Shown: piece after piece, positions 1 through 10,191 of the stretch
How positions within the stretch are numbered: the stretch's first letter is position 1
Layout: each line of letters opens with the position of its first letter
NCBI RefSeq assembly: GCF_014205155.1
Contig: NZ_JACHMX010000001.1
Span: 372,001 to 436,000 of the forward strand
Source: Amycolatopsis umgeniensis
GTDB taxonomy: Bacteria > Actinomycetota > Actinomycetes > Mycobacteriales > Pseudonocardiaceae
Direction of reading: 5' to 3'
DNA length: 64,000 bases
Notes under the pieces: generated by a model
What the model was told of the DNA's origin: nothing
The model's database searches: none
What the model saw: only the letters and a program-made list of their open reading frames with translations
Position numbers and translations under genes: made by a program

Positions 1-2
1 AC

Positions 3-119
3 GCGCGCGGCGTCTTCGCCGTACGGCGGGCCGTCCCGCAGGTCGCGGCGCGGATCGGTATCTCGCGTGCGTCCGCTTACAACTATCTCTCCGAAATCCG
101 TGATCAAGGAGCATCATGA
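3..119 (+). CDS. YheO/DauR-like PAS-HTH regulator, C-terminal 38 residues (cut by window edge)
   Basis: The frame is open from the left edge to a TGA at 117-119 and encodes a helix-turn-helix ending: VPQVAARIGISRASAYNYLS followed by a short tail. This pattern (aromatic/valine-rich lead, then VA-x-x-LG-I-SR-x-x-x-Y-x-YL) is typical of the C-terminal HTH of YheO-like PAS-domain regulators. Its TGA overlaps the ATG of the downstream dehydratase (ATGA), so the two are translationally coupled. Regulators of this family are often found beside PLP-dependent amino-acid dehydratases and probably control them. Only the DNA-binding end is visible, so the PAS part is inferred. Confidence 0.72.
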   Translation, partial: ARGVFAVRRAVPQVAARIGISRASAYNYLSEIRDQGAS

Positions 120-1075
120 CCGCCCCCGTGACCATCGACGACATCCGTGACGCCGCCGCCCGTCTGGCCGGTGTCGCGCACCGGACCCCGGTCGTGCGTT
201 CCCGCACCCTCGACGACCTCGTCGGCGCCGAGGTCTTCATCAAATGCGAGAACCTCCAGCGCGTCGGGGCCTTCAAGTTCCGTGGCGCGTACAACGCCGC
301 CTCGCGGCTCTCGCCGGAACAGCTGGCCAAGGGCATCGCCGCCTACTCCTCGGGCAACCACGCCCAGGCCGTCGCGCTCGCCGCGCGGGAACTCGGGAGC
401 AGCGCTGTCATCCTGATCCCGGAGGACACCCCGCAGTCCAAAAAGGACGCCACCGTGGGCTACGGCGCCGAGATCGTCACCTATGACCGGTACACCGGTG
501 ACCGCGTCGCGATCGGCGAGGCGCTGGCGGCCGAACGCGGCCTGGCGCTCATCCCGCCGTACGAGCACCCGCACGTGATCGCCGGACAGGGCACGGCGGC
601 GCTCGAACTGCTGGAGGAGACCGATTCCCTGGACACCCTGGTCGTCCCCGTCGGGGGCGGTGGCCTGATCGCGGGCAGCTCGACCGCCGCGAAGGCCGTC
701 CGGCCCGGCATCCGGGTCGTCGGCGTGGAACCCGCCGAGGGCGACGACACCAAACGCTCGCTGGAAGCGGGCGAACGCGTCTCGATCCCGGTCCCCCGGA
801 CGATCGCCGACGGTCAGGCCGCCTCGATTCCCGGCGAGCTGACGTTCTCGATCAACCGGGAGCTCGTCGACGACATCGCGCTGGTCACCGACGATCAGGT
901 CCGGGACGCGATGCGGTTCGCGTTCGAGCGGCTGAAGCTCGTCATGGAGCCGAGCGGGGCGACCGGTCTCGCCGCGCTGCTCAGCGGTCAAGCGCCCGTT
1001 TCGGGTCGGGTCGGGGTGATCATCAGCGGCGGGAACGTCAGCCCGGAACGCTTCGCCGAACTGATCGCGCGCTGA
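116..1075 (+). CDS. PLP-dependent serine/threonine dehydratase (fold type II)
   Basis: A 319-residue cytoplasmic enzyme of the threonine dehydratase/serine racemase family. It should eliminate ammonia from L-Ser or L-Thr (or hydroxyaspartate) to give the 2-oxo acid. The PLP lysine lies in GAFKFRGA (K54). The SSGNHAQ substrate loop and the glycine loop GGGGLI that holds the cofactor phosphate are both present, and SGGN stands near the C terminus. There is no C-terminal ACT domain, so it is the short, non-allosteric or catabolic type. A strong AAGGAG ribosome site ends four bases before the ATG, which overlaps the stop of the upstream regulator. Deamination versus racemisation cannot be decided from sequence. 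Confidence 0.93.
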   Translation: MTAPVTIDDIRDAAARLAGVAHRTPVVRSRTLDDLVGAEVFIKCENLQRVGAFKFRGAYNAASRLSPEQLAKGIAAYSSGNHAQAVALAARELGSSAVILIPEDTPQSKKDATVGYGAEIVTYDRYTGDRVAIGEALAAERGLALIPPYEHPHVIAGQGTAALELLEETDSLDTLVVPVGGGGLIAGSSTAAKAVRPGIRVVGVEPAEGDDTKRSLEAGERVSIPVPRTIADGQAASIPGELTFSINRELVDDIALVTDDQVRDAMRFAFERLKLVMEPSGATGLAALLSGQAPVSGRVGVIISGGNVSPERFAELIAR

Positions 1076-1100
1076 AACTCTCGTGAGTGGGCACGGTGGC

Positions 1101-1159
1101 GGTGTCGCGAAAGCCACTTTCGGGACGTCTGGTGTCCCGAAAGTGGCTTTCGCGACACC
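1101..1159. terminator. Perfect 26-bp inverted repeat between convergent genes (palindromic element I)
   Basis: Arms 1101-1126 and 1134-1159 are exact reverse complements around a 7-nt loop. Each arm contains its own small hairpin, GAAAG-CCA-CTTTC. It sits between the convergent ends of the dehydratase (1075) and the antigen-85-like gene (1186), so a bidirectional transcription terminator is the natural role. There is no T-tract. Its build is shared with the element at 13587-13647. Confidence 0.8.
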
Positions 1160-1185
1160 CGAAGTGGGCACCGACACGAGATCGG

Positions 1186-2163
1186 TCAGAGGCCGAGGCC
1201 GCCGGCCAGCACCGGCCAGGAGTTACGCAACGCCCGTTGCCAGTAAGGCCAGCTGTGGGTGCCTTCGCCGTAGTAGTCGACGGTCACCGGGATCCCGCTG
1301 GACTTCAACCGATCCGTGAAGCTCACGGAAGAGGTCAGCGCCGCCGGTTCGAAGAAGTCGGACTGCCCCGGCGGGTCGAGCGGGCCGGTCTTCCCGTTCC
1401 CGCACGAGACGTAGAGCGCCGTGCCGCGCAGGTCGTCGACGTGATCGAAGGGGTTGTTCGCCGTCCACAGCGGCCGCATCCCCCAGCTGTCACCCCAGAG
1501 GTTGAGGTAGTTGAAGATCCCCGCGCGGGCCAGGATCCCTTGGATGAACAGCGGCGCTCCCTGGTTCAACGTGTTCGGCACTCCGCTGTAGGACGCCGCC
1601 GCGGCGAACATTCCCTTGTGCTTGAACGAGTACGCGAGTGCGCCGTATCCGCCGATCGACAGCCCGGCGATCGCCCGGCGCGTGCCCGCCCGGTAACCGC
1701 GTTCGACGATCTGCCGTACTTCCAGGGTGTGGAAGGTGTCCCAGTCCGGAGTGCTCTTGAGCCCGAAGTTCCACCACTTCGTGTACATCCCGGCTGGTCC
1801 GCCGGTCGGCATGACGACGAGGGCGTCCTTGTCCGCGGTGAACGCCTTGGCGTCGGTGAACTGGTCCCACGACCGGTAGTCGACCGGTTCGCAGCAGCCG
1901 TGCAGCAGGTACAGCGTGGGCCAGGTCCGCGTGGGTTGCGCGGCCCAGCCGGTCGGGACGAACAGGCGGACCATGCCGGTGGTGCCGAGCGCGGGCGAGT
2001 CGATCTTGAGGTCGACAGTGCGCGCGTCCAGCCAGGTCTCCTCGACCACCTTCGCGCCGTTGTCGGCGGCAACCCGCGTGGGAGCCGCGCTCGCGGGGAT
2101 CGAGCTCCCCAGCAAGGCCACCATGGACAACACCAGCAGCCCCCACCGCCATGTTCGGTTCAT
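1186..2163 (-). CDS. Secreted antigen-85-like esterase/acyltransferase
   Basis: A 325-residue alpha/beta-hydrolase of the esterase D/antigen 85 (mycolyltransferase) family. An N-terminal signal peptide (MNRTWRWGLLVLSMVALLG, then SSIPASAA) directs export. The nucleophile motif is GLSIGGYGA, the LLHG oxyanion strand is near residue 75, and the catalytic histidine lies in GTHSWPYW, a spelling characteristic of Ag85 proteins. Family members move acyl groups between trehalose-type glycolipids and the cell envelope or act as esterases. It is the last gene of the minus-strand lipid locus, 13 bp after the carboxyltransferase, with ribosome site AAGGAG inside that gap. The start is the ATG directly after this site; a longer in-frame extension exists but would overlap the carboxyltransferase. 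The acyl donor is probably the product of the adjacent PKS, which is inference. Confidence 0.85.
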   Translation of the reverse strand: MNRTWRWGLLVLSMVALLGSSIPASAAPTRVAADNGAKVVEETWLDARTVDLKIDSPALGTTGMVRLFVPTGWAAQPTRTWPTLYLLHGCCEPVDYRSWDQFTDAKAFTADKDALVVMPTGGPAGMYTKWWNFGLKSTPDWDTFHTLEVRQIVERGYRAGTRRAIAGLSIGGYGALAYSFKHKGMFAAAASYSGVPNTLNQGAPLFIQGILARAGIFNYLNLWGDSWGMRPLWTANNPFDHVDDLRGTALYVSCGNGKTGPLDPPGQSDFFEPAALTSSVSFTDRLKSSGIPVTVDYYGEGTHSWPYWQRALRNSWPVLAGGLGL

Positions 2164-2176
2164 CGCTTCTCCTTGC

Positions 2177-3760
2177 TCACAAAGGGATGTTTCCGTGCTT
2201 CTTGGCCGGGAGGGTCTGCCGCTTGGTCCGCAGCAAGCGCAGCGCCCTCGCCACCTGCAGGCGGGTCTGCGACGGCGCGATGACCTGGTCGACATAGCCG
2301 CGTTCCGCGGCGAGGTACGGGTTCGAATGCCGTTTGCGGTACGCCTCGGTGAGCCGTCCCCGTTCGGCGGACCGTTGTTCCGGCGGCAGCGCGGCCAGCT
2401 CGCGCCGGTGCAGCACCCGCACCGCGCCCTCCGCGCCCATCACCGCGATCTCCGCGGTCGGCCACGCCAGGTTGACGTCCGCGCCGAGATGCTTCGACCC
2501 CATCACCGCGTAGCCGCCGCCGTAGGCCTTGCGGATCACCACGGTCACCTTCGGCACGGTCGCCTCCGCGTAGGCGTAGATCAGCTTCGCGCCGCGGCGG
2601 ATGATCCCGTGCCGTTCCTGTTCCGCGCCGGGCAGGTAACCGGGGACGTCGGCGAGGGTCAGGATCGGGATGTTGAAGGCGTCGCAGAACCGCACGAACC
2701 GCGCGGCCTTCTCCGAGGCGTCGATGTCGATCACCCCCGCCTGATGCCGCGGCTGGTTGGCCACGACGCCGACCGTGCGGCCCTGCACCCGGCCGAACGC
2801 GCAGATCATGTTGGGCGCGAAGGCGCTGTGCACCTCGGTGAACTCGCCGTCGTCGACGAGGCGGCGGATCACTTCGGCCATGTCGTAGGCCTGGTTCAGC
2901 GAATCGGGAACCAGCCTGTCGAGTTCGAGATCGGCGGCGGTGAGGTCGGCGGCGGTCTCGTCGGCGTAGGCCGGGACGGGGTCCAGGTTGTTGGACGGCA
3001 GGTAGCCGAGGAGGGTCTGCACCCAGTCGACGGCGTCCTGTTCGTCGACGGCCCGATGATGGGCGTTGCCGGAGATCTCGCTGTTCACCGCGGCGCCGCC
3101 GAGCTGCTGGGCGGTGACCCGCTCGCCGCTGACGGCGTGCACGACGTCCGGTCCGGTGACGAACATGTGCGCGGTCTCGTCGACCATCACCGTGAAGTCC
3201 GTGATCGCCGGCGAGTAGACCGCGCCGCCCGCGCAGGGGCCCATGATCAGCGAGATCTGCGGGATGACCCCGGAGGCCAGCGCGTTGCGCCTGCCGAGTT
3301 CGGCGTAGTAGGCCAGCGAGACGACGCCTTCCTGGATCCGGGCGCCGCCGGAATCGTTGATCCCGACCACCGGGCAGCCCAGCGTCATCGCCAGGTCCAT
3401 CACCTTGAGGACCTTCTCGCCGAAGACCTCGCCCATACTGCCGCCGAATACGGTGAAGTCCTGCGAGAACACACAGATCTGCCTGCCGTCGACGGTGCCG
3501 TGCCCGGTCACCACGCCGTCGCCGTAGGGCCGGTTGGCGTCCATCCCGAACTCGGTGCACCGATGCCGCGCGAACTGGTCGAGCTCGACGAAGGAACCCG
3601 GGTCCAGCAACAGGTCGAGGCGTTCGCGCGCGGTCAGCTTGCCCTTGGCGTGCTGCCGGTCGACGGCTCGCTTCTCGGCGATCCGGACGGCTTCCTCCTG
3701 GCGGGCGGCGAGATCGGCGATCCGGAACGCCGTCGTCGGAGCGAACGGGACGTCGGTCAT
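2177..3760 (-). CDS. Acyl-CoA carboxylase carboxyltransferase beta subunit (AccD4/PccB-like)
   Basis: A 527-residue biotin-dependent carboxyltransferase of the PccB/AccD family, which moves CO2 from carboxybiotin onto the alpha carbon of an acyl-CoA. Visible family blocks are [27 protein letters not shown], the GYLPG-EQE-like GYLPGAEQE, and [16 protein letters not shown]. Where propionyl-CoA carboxylases usually carry Asp after AYGGAY (the specificity residue D422 of Streptomyces PccB, as I recall), this protein has Ala (codon 2507-2509), hinting at a non-propionyl substrate. Its ATG overlaps the PKS stop by ATGA. By analogy with mycobacterial AccD4 it should supply the carboxylated extender unit for the neighbouring PKS. 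The biotinylated AccA and epsilon subunits must be encoded elsewhere. Confidence 0.9.
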   Translation of the reverse strand: MTDVPFAPTTAFRIADLAARQEEAVRIAEKRAVDRQHAKGKLTARERLDLLLDPGSFVELDQFARHRCTEFGMDANRPYGDGVVTGHGTVDGRQICVFSQDFTVFGGSMGEVFGEKVLKVMDLAMTLGCPVVGINDSGGARIQEGVVSLAYYAELGRRNALASGVIPQISLIMGPCAGGAVYSPAITDFTVMVDETAHMFVTGPDVVHAVSGERVTAQQLGGAAVNSEISGNAHHRAVDEQDAVDWVQTLLGYLPSNNLDPVPAYADETAADLTAADLELDRLVPDSLNQAYDMAEVIRRLVDDGEFTEVHSAFAPNMICAFGRVQGRTVGVVANQPRHQAGVIDIDASEKAARFVRFCDAFNIPILTLADVPGYLPGAEQERHGIIRRGAKLIYAYAEATVPKVTVVIRKAYGGGYAVMGSKHLGADVNLAWPTAEIAVMGAEGAVRVLHRRELAALPPEQRSAERGRLTEAYRKRHSNPYLAAERGYVDQVIAPSQTRLQVARALRLLRTKRQTLPAKKHGNIPL

Positions 3761-6700
3761 GGCCGCGCCGCCCTCGGTGCCGTGAGCCGGGCCGCGAGCG
3801 CCGCGGCGACCACCTCGACATGCGGCGGGTCGATCATCGACAGATGGTCGCCCGGGACCCGCACGACCTCGAGGTCGGCGCAGAAGGCGTCCCAGCCGAG
3901 AGCGTCGTCGGTGCGCAGGTAGCGCGGGTCGAGGGTGGTGGTCAGCGGATGCGGCTCCTGCGCGCGCATCAGCAGTACCGGCCCGGCATACGGTTCCGGC
4001 TCGTAGCGTTCGGCCACCCGCGCGTCCACATAGGACTCGTACTGGTGGCGCAGCACTCCCTGCCCCATTCCGGGCACCCGCGCGGCCAGCCTGTCGATCA
4101 CCAGCCGGATCTGGTCGTCGTCGCCGAGCTCGACGAGTTCCCCGCGCGGGATGTCCAGCGGGACGCCGTAGGTCTGCTCGACGTGCTCGGCGAACCGGTC
4201 GAAGCGCTCCAGCAGGATCTCGTGCGCCGGTTTCCCCGGGGCGGGCAACGGCAGGATGCTGTCGATCATGAACACGACGTCGACCCGTTCCCCGGCCGCG
4301 GTCAGCCGCCGCGCCGTCTCGTAGGCCAGGCAACCGCCGAACGACCAGCCGCCCAGCCGGTACGGGCCCTGTGGCTGGATTTCGCGGATCAGCTCGAGGT
4401 AGCACTCGGCCTTGCCCTCGACGGTGTCCTCTTCGTCGATCCGTTCGAGCCCGTAGACGGGCCTGCCCTCCGGCAGCAGCCGGACTAGCCCGTCGTAGAC
4501 GCTCGTCGGCCCGCCGGCCGGATGGAACAGGAACACCGGATCCGTGCCGCCTTCGCGCAGCGGCCGGACAGGGCAGCCTCCGCGTCCCTCGATGCGGTCT
4601 CGCAGCAGGTCGGCCATCGCGGCGATCGTCGGCGTGGCGAAGAGCCGATCGGGGACCGCTCCGAGCTGCCCGGCGAACGCCGCACGCAGCCTCTCGGCCG
4701 CGTCGGCGTCGCCGCCCGCGTCGAAGAAGTCTTCGTGGACACCGGGTTCCGTGCCGCCCAGCTCAGCCTGCCAATGCCGGGCGACCCAGCGTTCGGCCGG
4801 ATCGCGGGGACCGACAGTCACAACCGGCCCAGCCTGCCGTCGGGATCCGCCGAACCCGGCCTCTTCGGCGAGATGGTCGGCGAGTTCGGCGAGGCTGGCC
4901 CCGCGCAACAGCAGCGGAATCGGCAGCGGCAGGCCGAAATCGCGTTCCACGACACCTCTGGCACGCATGGCGGTGAGGGAGTCCAGGCCGAGCTGGGTGA
5001 GCGAGACGTTCCTGTCGATCTCGCCCGCGGCGAGGCCGAGCATGCCCGCGACGAGCCCGGCCAGGTAGTCGGCCAGCATCTCGCGGGCCGCTTCCGGCAG
5101 GACCGCCCGCAACGCGTCCAGTCCATCCCAAGTGGACGGTCCGGCCGCCGGTTCCTCCCCCGGTACCAGTATTTCGAAGAACGGCCGCCCGGCCAGACGC
5201 GGGAACAGGGCCAGTACGGTCCCGGCGTCGACCCTGGCGATCCCGGTCGCCCCGCGATCGCGTGCCAGCACGGCGTCCATCGCGGACAGGGCCTCCTCCG
5301 TGCCGAGCGGTTCGAGCACCGGGTTACGGCTGCCGACGGCCGCTCCGGCTTCACCCCAGGCTCCCCAGCCGATGGACGCCGCGGGCAGTCCGGCGGCCCG
5401 TCGCCACTCGACGAGCGCGTCGACCCAGGCGTTCGCGGTGGCGTACGCGGTCTGCCCCGGCGACCCGAACAACGCGGCCGCCGACGAATACGTCAGCCAC
5501 CAGTCGAGTTCGTGTCCGGCGGTCGCCTCGTGCAACCGCCACGCTCCCAGCGCTTTCGCCCGCCAGACGGCTTCCACGGCGTCGGCTTCGACGGCGATGG
5601 CGGCGCCATCGGACAGCACCCCGGCCGCGTGCAGCACACCGCGCAACGGCAAACCGCCTTCCGTCGCCGCCGCGACCAACGCCTCGGCCGTCCCCGGTTC
5701 GGCGATGTCGCCCGCGACGACGCGGACGTCAGCGCCCAGTTCACGCAGGTCCGCCAATATCGGTTCGACATCGGCGCTCGCGCCTCGGCGACCGGAGAGG
5801 ACCAGCCTGCTCGCCCCACGCCCCGCCAGCCATTCCGCCGCGACCAGGCCGAGACCGCCCAGACCACCGGTGATCACGTAAGCACCCTCGCGCACGATCG
5901 TTTCGCGGCGGGGTTCGCCGAGTTTCGGGCGGGCCAACTGCCGCGTGTAGCGGACGCCCTCGCGCCAGGCGATCTCGTCGTCCGGCGCGTCCGCGCGGAT
6001 CTCCGCGACCAGCCTGCCGATCCACAGCCGGGCGGGATCCGGCTCGGCGTCGAAGTCGACCTGGCTCGCCCGCAGTTCGGGATGTTCGAAGGCGAGGACT
6101 CGGACCAGGCCGCGCAGCGACGCCTGCCCGGGGTCACCGCGCTCACCGGGTTCGATGGCCGACGCACCCGCGCTGACCAGCCACAACCGCGGAGGGGACG
6201 CCACTTCGGCGAGTTCCGCGAGAGCGCCGGAGAGCGTGGCGACCATTCGCGCGGCCCGCATCGGGTCCGGATCGTCCGTGGTGGGGACACACGCGAGCAC
6301 ACCCGTCACGGCGCGGGAGCGCAGGAGTTCCGCCAGCGCGGCGCGGTCTCCGAGCGGGGCCGTCACCAGCTCGTCCCCGGCTTCGGAGAGCTTGTCGCGC
6401 AGCGGCGTCGACCAAGGCACGCCGTCGTGCAGCACGAGCCAGCTGCGCGCGCCCGGTTCCGCTGTCGGGAGTTCGGCCTGTCTCCAGACCGTTTCGAACA
6501 GCAGGTCCGCCATCGGCACCGGCAGCGCCGACCGCTGGAACCGGCGGCAATAGACCTCACGGAACTCGACCAGCACGACGTCGTCGGCGTCGACGAGCTG
6601 AACGCTGCCGACCAGGCCGTCGCCCGCCGGATCGAGCGAATCGAGCACGGCGTCGACCCGGACACCACGGCGTGGGTCACCGGCGAGGACGACCTCACCC

Positions 6701-9700
6701 AAGGTCAGCGGCAGGAAGACGCCGTCGGCTTCGCGCAGCGCGTCCCCGCCGGCCGCGGCCAGCGCGTGCAGGCAGGCGTCGGCGATCACCGGGTGCAGGA
6801 CGTACGCCGGATGATCGTCGGGCATGGCGATCGATGCCGAAGCCCGGCCTGGCGCCGCCAAAACCCCGCGCAGCCCGCGGAACGCGGGGCCGTAGCTCTG
6901 CCCCATCCCGGCGAGCAGCCGGTAGAGGTCGACCGGCCGGGCGTCGTTCGCGACGGCGCCGAACGGCGTCGGCGTGGTCTCCCCGTCGCGGACGCGAGCG
7001 GTGGCGTGCCGGATCCAGCCGCCGTGCGCGGACCGGGTGTAGACGTCCACTTCGGACGGTCCGGAGTCGGTGCTGAGGCTGGTCGTCACTTCGGTGTGCG
7101 CGGCGAGCGGGAGCACCCGGTGCAGTTCGAGGCCGCCGACGCGCAGTTGCCCACCGGGCCGCAGGACGGCCTTGGCCGCGGCGAGCGCCAGCTCCAGGAA
7201 ACCGGCGGCCGGGAACAGCGGGACGCCCATCGCCGCGTGGTCGGCCAGCCACGGCAGCACCGCGGTCCCGACGTCGGCGCGCCACAGGTGCCCGCCGCCG
7301 GTCGGCAGTTCGATGTGGACACCCAGCAACGGATGCGCGCCACCGGATCCCGGACGGGCAGCCGCGCGGCGCGGCCAGAACCGCCGGTGCCGCCAGCGCG
7401 GGCCGGGCAACGCCACCGGCAGCGGCCGGGGACCACGGGCGTCGAGCACACCGGGCAGTCCGAGCGTGTGGAGCCGGGCGAGGGTGGTCAGGAACGCCTT
7501 CCGCTCATCGATCTTCCGGCTCGCCGACGGCAGCGCGAGCGCCCCGGTGCTCTGCTCGATCGCGGCCAGCGCCACCGGATGCGGCGAGATCTCGACGAAC
7601 ACGCCGTACCCGTCCGTGGTCGCCGCCGCCAACGCCTGGCTGAACCGCACCGGACGGCGCAGGTTCGCCGCCCAGTACTCGACGTCGAACACCGGTGTCC
7701 GCTGGGGATCTTCGAGGACGCTGCTGTAGCAAGGGATTTCAGCCGGTCGCGGTGACAGTCCGCCGAGATCGGCACGGAGCCTGTCGAGCACGGCGTCGAC
7801 GGCTTCCGAATGCCCGGCACCCCCGACCGGCAGCCGCCTCGCCAGCCTGCCGAGGCTCTCGACGTGCGAGACCAGCGCCTCGACCTGCTCCGCGCCGCCA
7901 CTGACGGTGCATTGGACCGGCGAGGCGTAGACGGCGACGGTGATCCCGGGGAAGTCCGCTTCCAGCTCGGCCAGTTCGGCAGGCGAAAGTTCGACCACGG
8001 CCATCGCGCCGTCGCCGGTCGCGTCGACCTCCGCGAGCAGCCGGGCGCGCGTGGTCATCACGCGCAAACCGTCGGCGACGTCCAGGGCCCCCGCGACGAC
8101 GGCGGCCGCGACCTCGCCCATCGAATGCCCGAGCACCGCGGCCGGGACGACGCCGTGCGCGCGCCAAAGCCCCGCGAGGGCGAGCTGCATGCCGAACAAC
8201 GCGAGTTGCGTCGCGCCGAGGTCCGGGAGGTCGAGCTCGCCGGAAAGCACCTCGCGCAGGGAGAAGCCGGCTCCGGCCTCGAAGATCGGATCGAGCGCCT
8301 CGACCTCGGCGCGGAAGGCGGGTTCGGTGCGCAGCAGCCGACGGCCCATCCCCGGCCACTGAGAGCCATAGCCGGAGAAGACGAACACGACATCGGAGAC
8401 AGGCTCTGTCTCGACGGCGGTCATTTCCCGTAACGCGGTGACAGCCTGGCCGCGGTCCTCGGCGACCACCGCGCCGCGTACCGGCAGATGATCCCGGCTC
8501 CGCGCCAGGGTCGCGGCGACGACGTCCAGCGGCACCGAGCCGTGTTCCTCGAGCCAGTCCGCCAGATCGGTGGCCCGTGCCCGGAGAACTTCGGGCGAGC
8601 GGGCGGACAACGCGAGCACCTGGGGGCCCTCGGCTTCCGCCTCGCGCACGGGGAACGACGCGGCAGGCCACTCTTCGAGGACGACATGGGCGTTGGTGCC
8701 ACCGAAGCCGAACGCGGAGATCCCGGCGCGCGCGACGCCGGAGTAGCGCGGCCAGTCCGTGCCGGTGTCGACCACACGCAGGCCGAGGCCGTCGAAATCG
8801 ATATGCGGGCTGGGTTCGCGATGGTGCGGGGTCGGGGGCAGCCGCCGGTGGACCATCGCGAGGACGACCTTGATCAGCCCGGCGATCCCCGCCGCGCCTT
8901 CGAGATGACCGAGGTTGCCCTTCACCGAGCCGATCAGCAGCGGGCGGGCGGATTCGCGTCCGGTGCCGAGAACCTCGCCGAGCGCGACGGCCTCGATCGG
9001 GTCCCCCAGCGCGGTACCGGTCCCGTGCGCCTCGACGTAGTCCACGGAGGACGGATCGACGCCCGCCGCGGAATAGGCGTCACGCAACAGCGAGGCCTGT
9101 GCGCCGGGGCTGGGCGCGACGAGGCCGTTGGACCGGCCGTCGGAGTTCACCGCGCTGCCGCGGATCACCGCGAGCACCCGGTCCCCCGCGCGACGGGCGG
9201 CCTTCAGCGGTTTCAGCACGACCACTCCGCAGCCCTCGCCGCGGGCGATGCCGTCGGCCGCGGCGTCGAACGGTTTGCAGTGACCGTCGGGCGCGAGTAC
9301 ACCGGCACGCTGGAAGGTCGCGGTGACGGCGGGTGAAAGCAGCAGGTTGACCCCGGCGACGAGTGCCGTCCCGCATTCGCCCTGACGCAGGCTCCGCACC
9401 GCTTGATGCACGGCCACCAGCGAAGACGAGCAAGCGGTGTCGAGCGTGAGACTGGGCCCGCGCAGGTCGAACAGGTACGAAAGCCGGTTGGCGGCGATAC
9501 TCGTCGCGGCTCCGGTGGCGGACCAGACATCGACGGCGGCGGCGTCGGTCATCGTCAGGTGGCCGTACTCCCCCGCCGAGAGCCCGACGAAGACGCCCGT
9601 CCGGCTTCCCCGCAGGCTCGACGGCGGGATTCCCGCGTGCTCCAGCGCCGCCCAAGTGACCTCGAGCAACATCCGCTGCTGGGGATCCATCGCTTCGGCC

Positions 9701-10191
9701 TCACCCGGGACGATGCCGAAGAAGTCGGCGTCGAAACCGGCGATGTCGTCGAGGAATCCACCTCTGCCGGGCAGCCAGTCGAGGCTCTCGCCGAACGCTT
9801 CCCAGCGGTCTTCCGGAATGTCGCGGATGCCGTCGCGTCCAGCGTCCAGGAAGCGCCAATACCTCTCAGGGGACTCGGCTCCGCCAGGAAGACGGCAGCC
9901 GACGCCGACGATCGCGATCGGTTCCTCCTCCCGGCCCTCCGCACTCACGACGGCATCGTGCTCCATTGTGGACAGACCCTCGGCGAGGGCGGCGATCGTC
10001 GGGTACTGCCACACCAGGGTCGGCGCGAGTGGACGGCCGAGGTACCGGCCCAGGTCCGCGGCCAGCTCCATCGACTCCCGTGAGGAAAGCCCGCTCTCGT
10101 GAAGAGGACTGTCCGGATCGATCCGGTCCGCGGGCAACCCCGTCCGCTCCGACACCCGCGCGATGAGCCAGGCGCGGATCCGGGCGGTCAT
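3757..10191 (-). CDS. Pks13-like type I polyketide synthase, ACP-KS-AT-DH-KR-ACP-ACP*-TE
   Basis: 2144 residues. The N-terminal carrier (1-75) has serine 37 in GLSSRE, as in Pks13. KS (~90-510) has C254 in DTACSSS, H389 in HGTGT and H429. AT (~600-880) has GHSMGE (S690), but the extender-specificity site reads GAGH (791-794) instead of HAFH or YASH. DH (~950-1225) keeps H985 in HxxxGxxxxP and D1138. KR (~1430-1650) has TGGLGGLG and the S/Y catalytic pair (Y1583). The second ACP has LGLDSL (S1738). A third, degenerate carrier (~1800-1865) reads GGDADAA where a serine is expected. TE (~1885-2135) has S1950 in GWSFGG, D1977 and H2116. No ER is seen. It overlaps both neighbours by ATGA. The likely reaction is Claisen condensation of a FAAL-loaded fatty acid with a carboxyacyl extender, then in-cis ketoreduction and possibly dehydration, and release by the TE. 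Confidence 0.93.
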   Translation of the reverse strand: MTARIRAWLIARVSERTGLPADRIDPDSPLHESGLSSRESMELAADLGRYLGRPLAPTLVWQYPTIAALAEGLSTMEHDAVVSAEGREEEPIAIVGVGCRLPGGAESPERYWRFLDAGRDGIRDIPEDRWEAFGESLDWLPGRGGFLDDIAGFDADFFGIVPGEAEAMDPQQRMLLEVTWAALEHAGIPPSSLRGSRTGVFVGLSAGEYGHLTMTDAAAVDVWSATGAATSIAANRLSYLFDLRGPSLTLDTACSSSLVAVHQAVRSLRQGECGTALVAGVNLLLSPAVTATFQRAGVLAPDGHCKPFDAAADGIARGEGCGVVVLKPLKAARRAGDRVLAVIRGSAVNSDGRSNGLVAPSPGAQASLLRDAYSAAGVDPSSVDYVEAHGTGTALGDPIEAVALGEVLGTGRESARPLLIGSVKGNLGHLEGAAGIAGLIKVVLAMVHRRLPPTPHHREPSPHIDFDGLGLRVVDTGTDWPRYSGVARAGISAFGFGGTNAHVVLEEWPAASFPVREAEAEGPQVLALSARSPEVLRARATDLADWLEEHGSVPLDVVAATLARSRDHLPVRGAVVAEDRGQAVTALREMTAVETEPVSDVVFVFSGYGSQWPGMGRRLLRTEPAFRAEVEALDPIFEAGAGFSLREVLSGELDLPDLGATQLALFGMQLALAGLWRAHGVVPAAVLGHSMGEVAAAVVAGALDVADGLRVMTTRARLLAEVDATGDGAMAVVELSPAELAELEADFPGITVAVYASPVQCTVSGGAEQVEALVSHVESLGRLARRLPVGGAGHSEAVDAVLDRLRADLGGLSPRPAEIPCYSSVLEDPQRTPVFDVEYWAANLRRPVRFSQALAAATTDGYGVFVEISPHPVALAAIEQSTGALALPSASRKIDERKAFLTTLARLHTLGLPGVLDARGPRPLPVALPGPRWRHRRFWPRRAAARPGSGGAHPLLGVHIELPTGGGHLWRADVGTAVLPWLADHAAMGVPLFPAAGFLELALAAAKAVLRPGGQLRVGGLELHRVLPLAAHTEVTTSLSTDSGPSEVDVYTRSAHGGWIRHATARVRDGETTPTPFGAVANDARPVDLYRLLAGMGQSYGPAFRGLRGVLAAPGRASASIAMPDDHPAYVLHPVIADACLHALAAAGGDALREADGVFLPLTLGEVVLAGDPRRGVRVDAVLDSLDPAGDGLVGSVQLVDADDVVLVEFREVYCRRFQRSALPVPMADLLFETVWRQAELPTAEPGARSWLVLHDGVPWSTPLRDKLSEAGDELVTAPLGDRAALAELLRSRAVTGVLACVPTTDDPDPMRAARMVATLSGALAELAEVASPPRLWLVSAGASAIEPGERGDPGQASLRGLVRVLAFEHPELRASQVDFDAEPDPARLWIGRLVAEIRADAPDDEIAWREGVRYTRQLARPKLGEPRRETIVREGAYVITGGLGGLGLVAAEWLAGRGASRLVLSGRRGASADVEPILADLRELGADVRVVAGDIAEPGTAEALVAAATEGGLPLRGVLHAAGVLSDGAAIAVEADAVEAVWRAKALGAWRLHEATAGHELDWWLTYSSAAALFGSPGQTAYATANAWVDALVEWRRAAGLPAASIGWGAWGEAGAAVGSRNPVLEPLGTEEALSAMDAVLARDRGATGIARVDAGTVLALFPRLAGRPFFEILVPGEEPAAGPSTWDGLDALRAVLPEAAREMLADYLAGLVAGMLGLAAGEIDRNVSLTQLGLDSLTAMRARGVVERDFGLPLPIPLLLRGASLAELADHLAEEAGFGGSRRQAGPVVTVGPRDPAERWVARHWQAELGGTEPGVHEDFFDAGGDADAAERLRAAFAGQLGAVPDRLFATPTIAAMADLLRDRIEGRGGCPVRPLREGGTDPVFLFHPAGGPTSVYDGLVRLLPEGRPVYGLERIDEEDTVEGKAECYLELIREIQPQGPYRLGGWSFGGCLAYETARRLTAAGERVDVVFMIDSILPLPAPGKPAHEILLERFDRFAEHVEQTYGVPLDIPRGELVELGDDDQIRLVIDRLAARVPGMGQGVLRHQYESYVDARVAERYEPEPYAGPVLLMRAQEPHPLTTTLDPRYLRTDDALGWDAFCADLEVVRVPGDHLSMIDPPHVEVVAAALAARLTAPRAARP

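Noticed and set aside
1086..1171. Direct repeat AGTGGGCAC on both sides of the 1101-1159 palindrome, resembling a target-site duplication.
   Set aside because: The spacing to the palindrome is unequal (6 and 3 bp), and element II has no such flanks. Chance similarity is more likely.
1916..3922. Very long plus-strand frame opposite the carboxyltransferase, with similar ones at 4522-7755 and 48852-53720.
   Set aside because: Antisense frames of GC-rich genes. The minus-strand products have clear domains; these do not.
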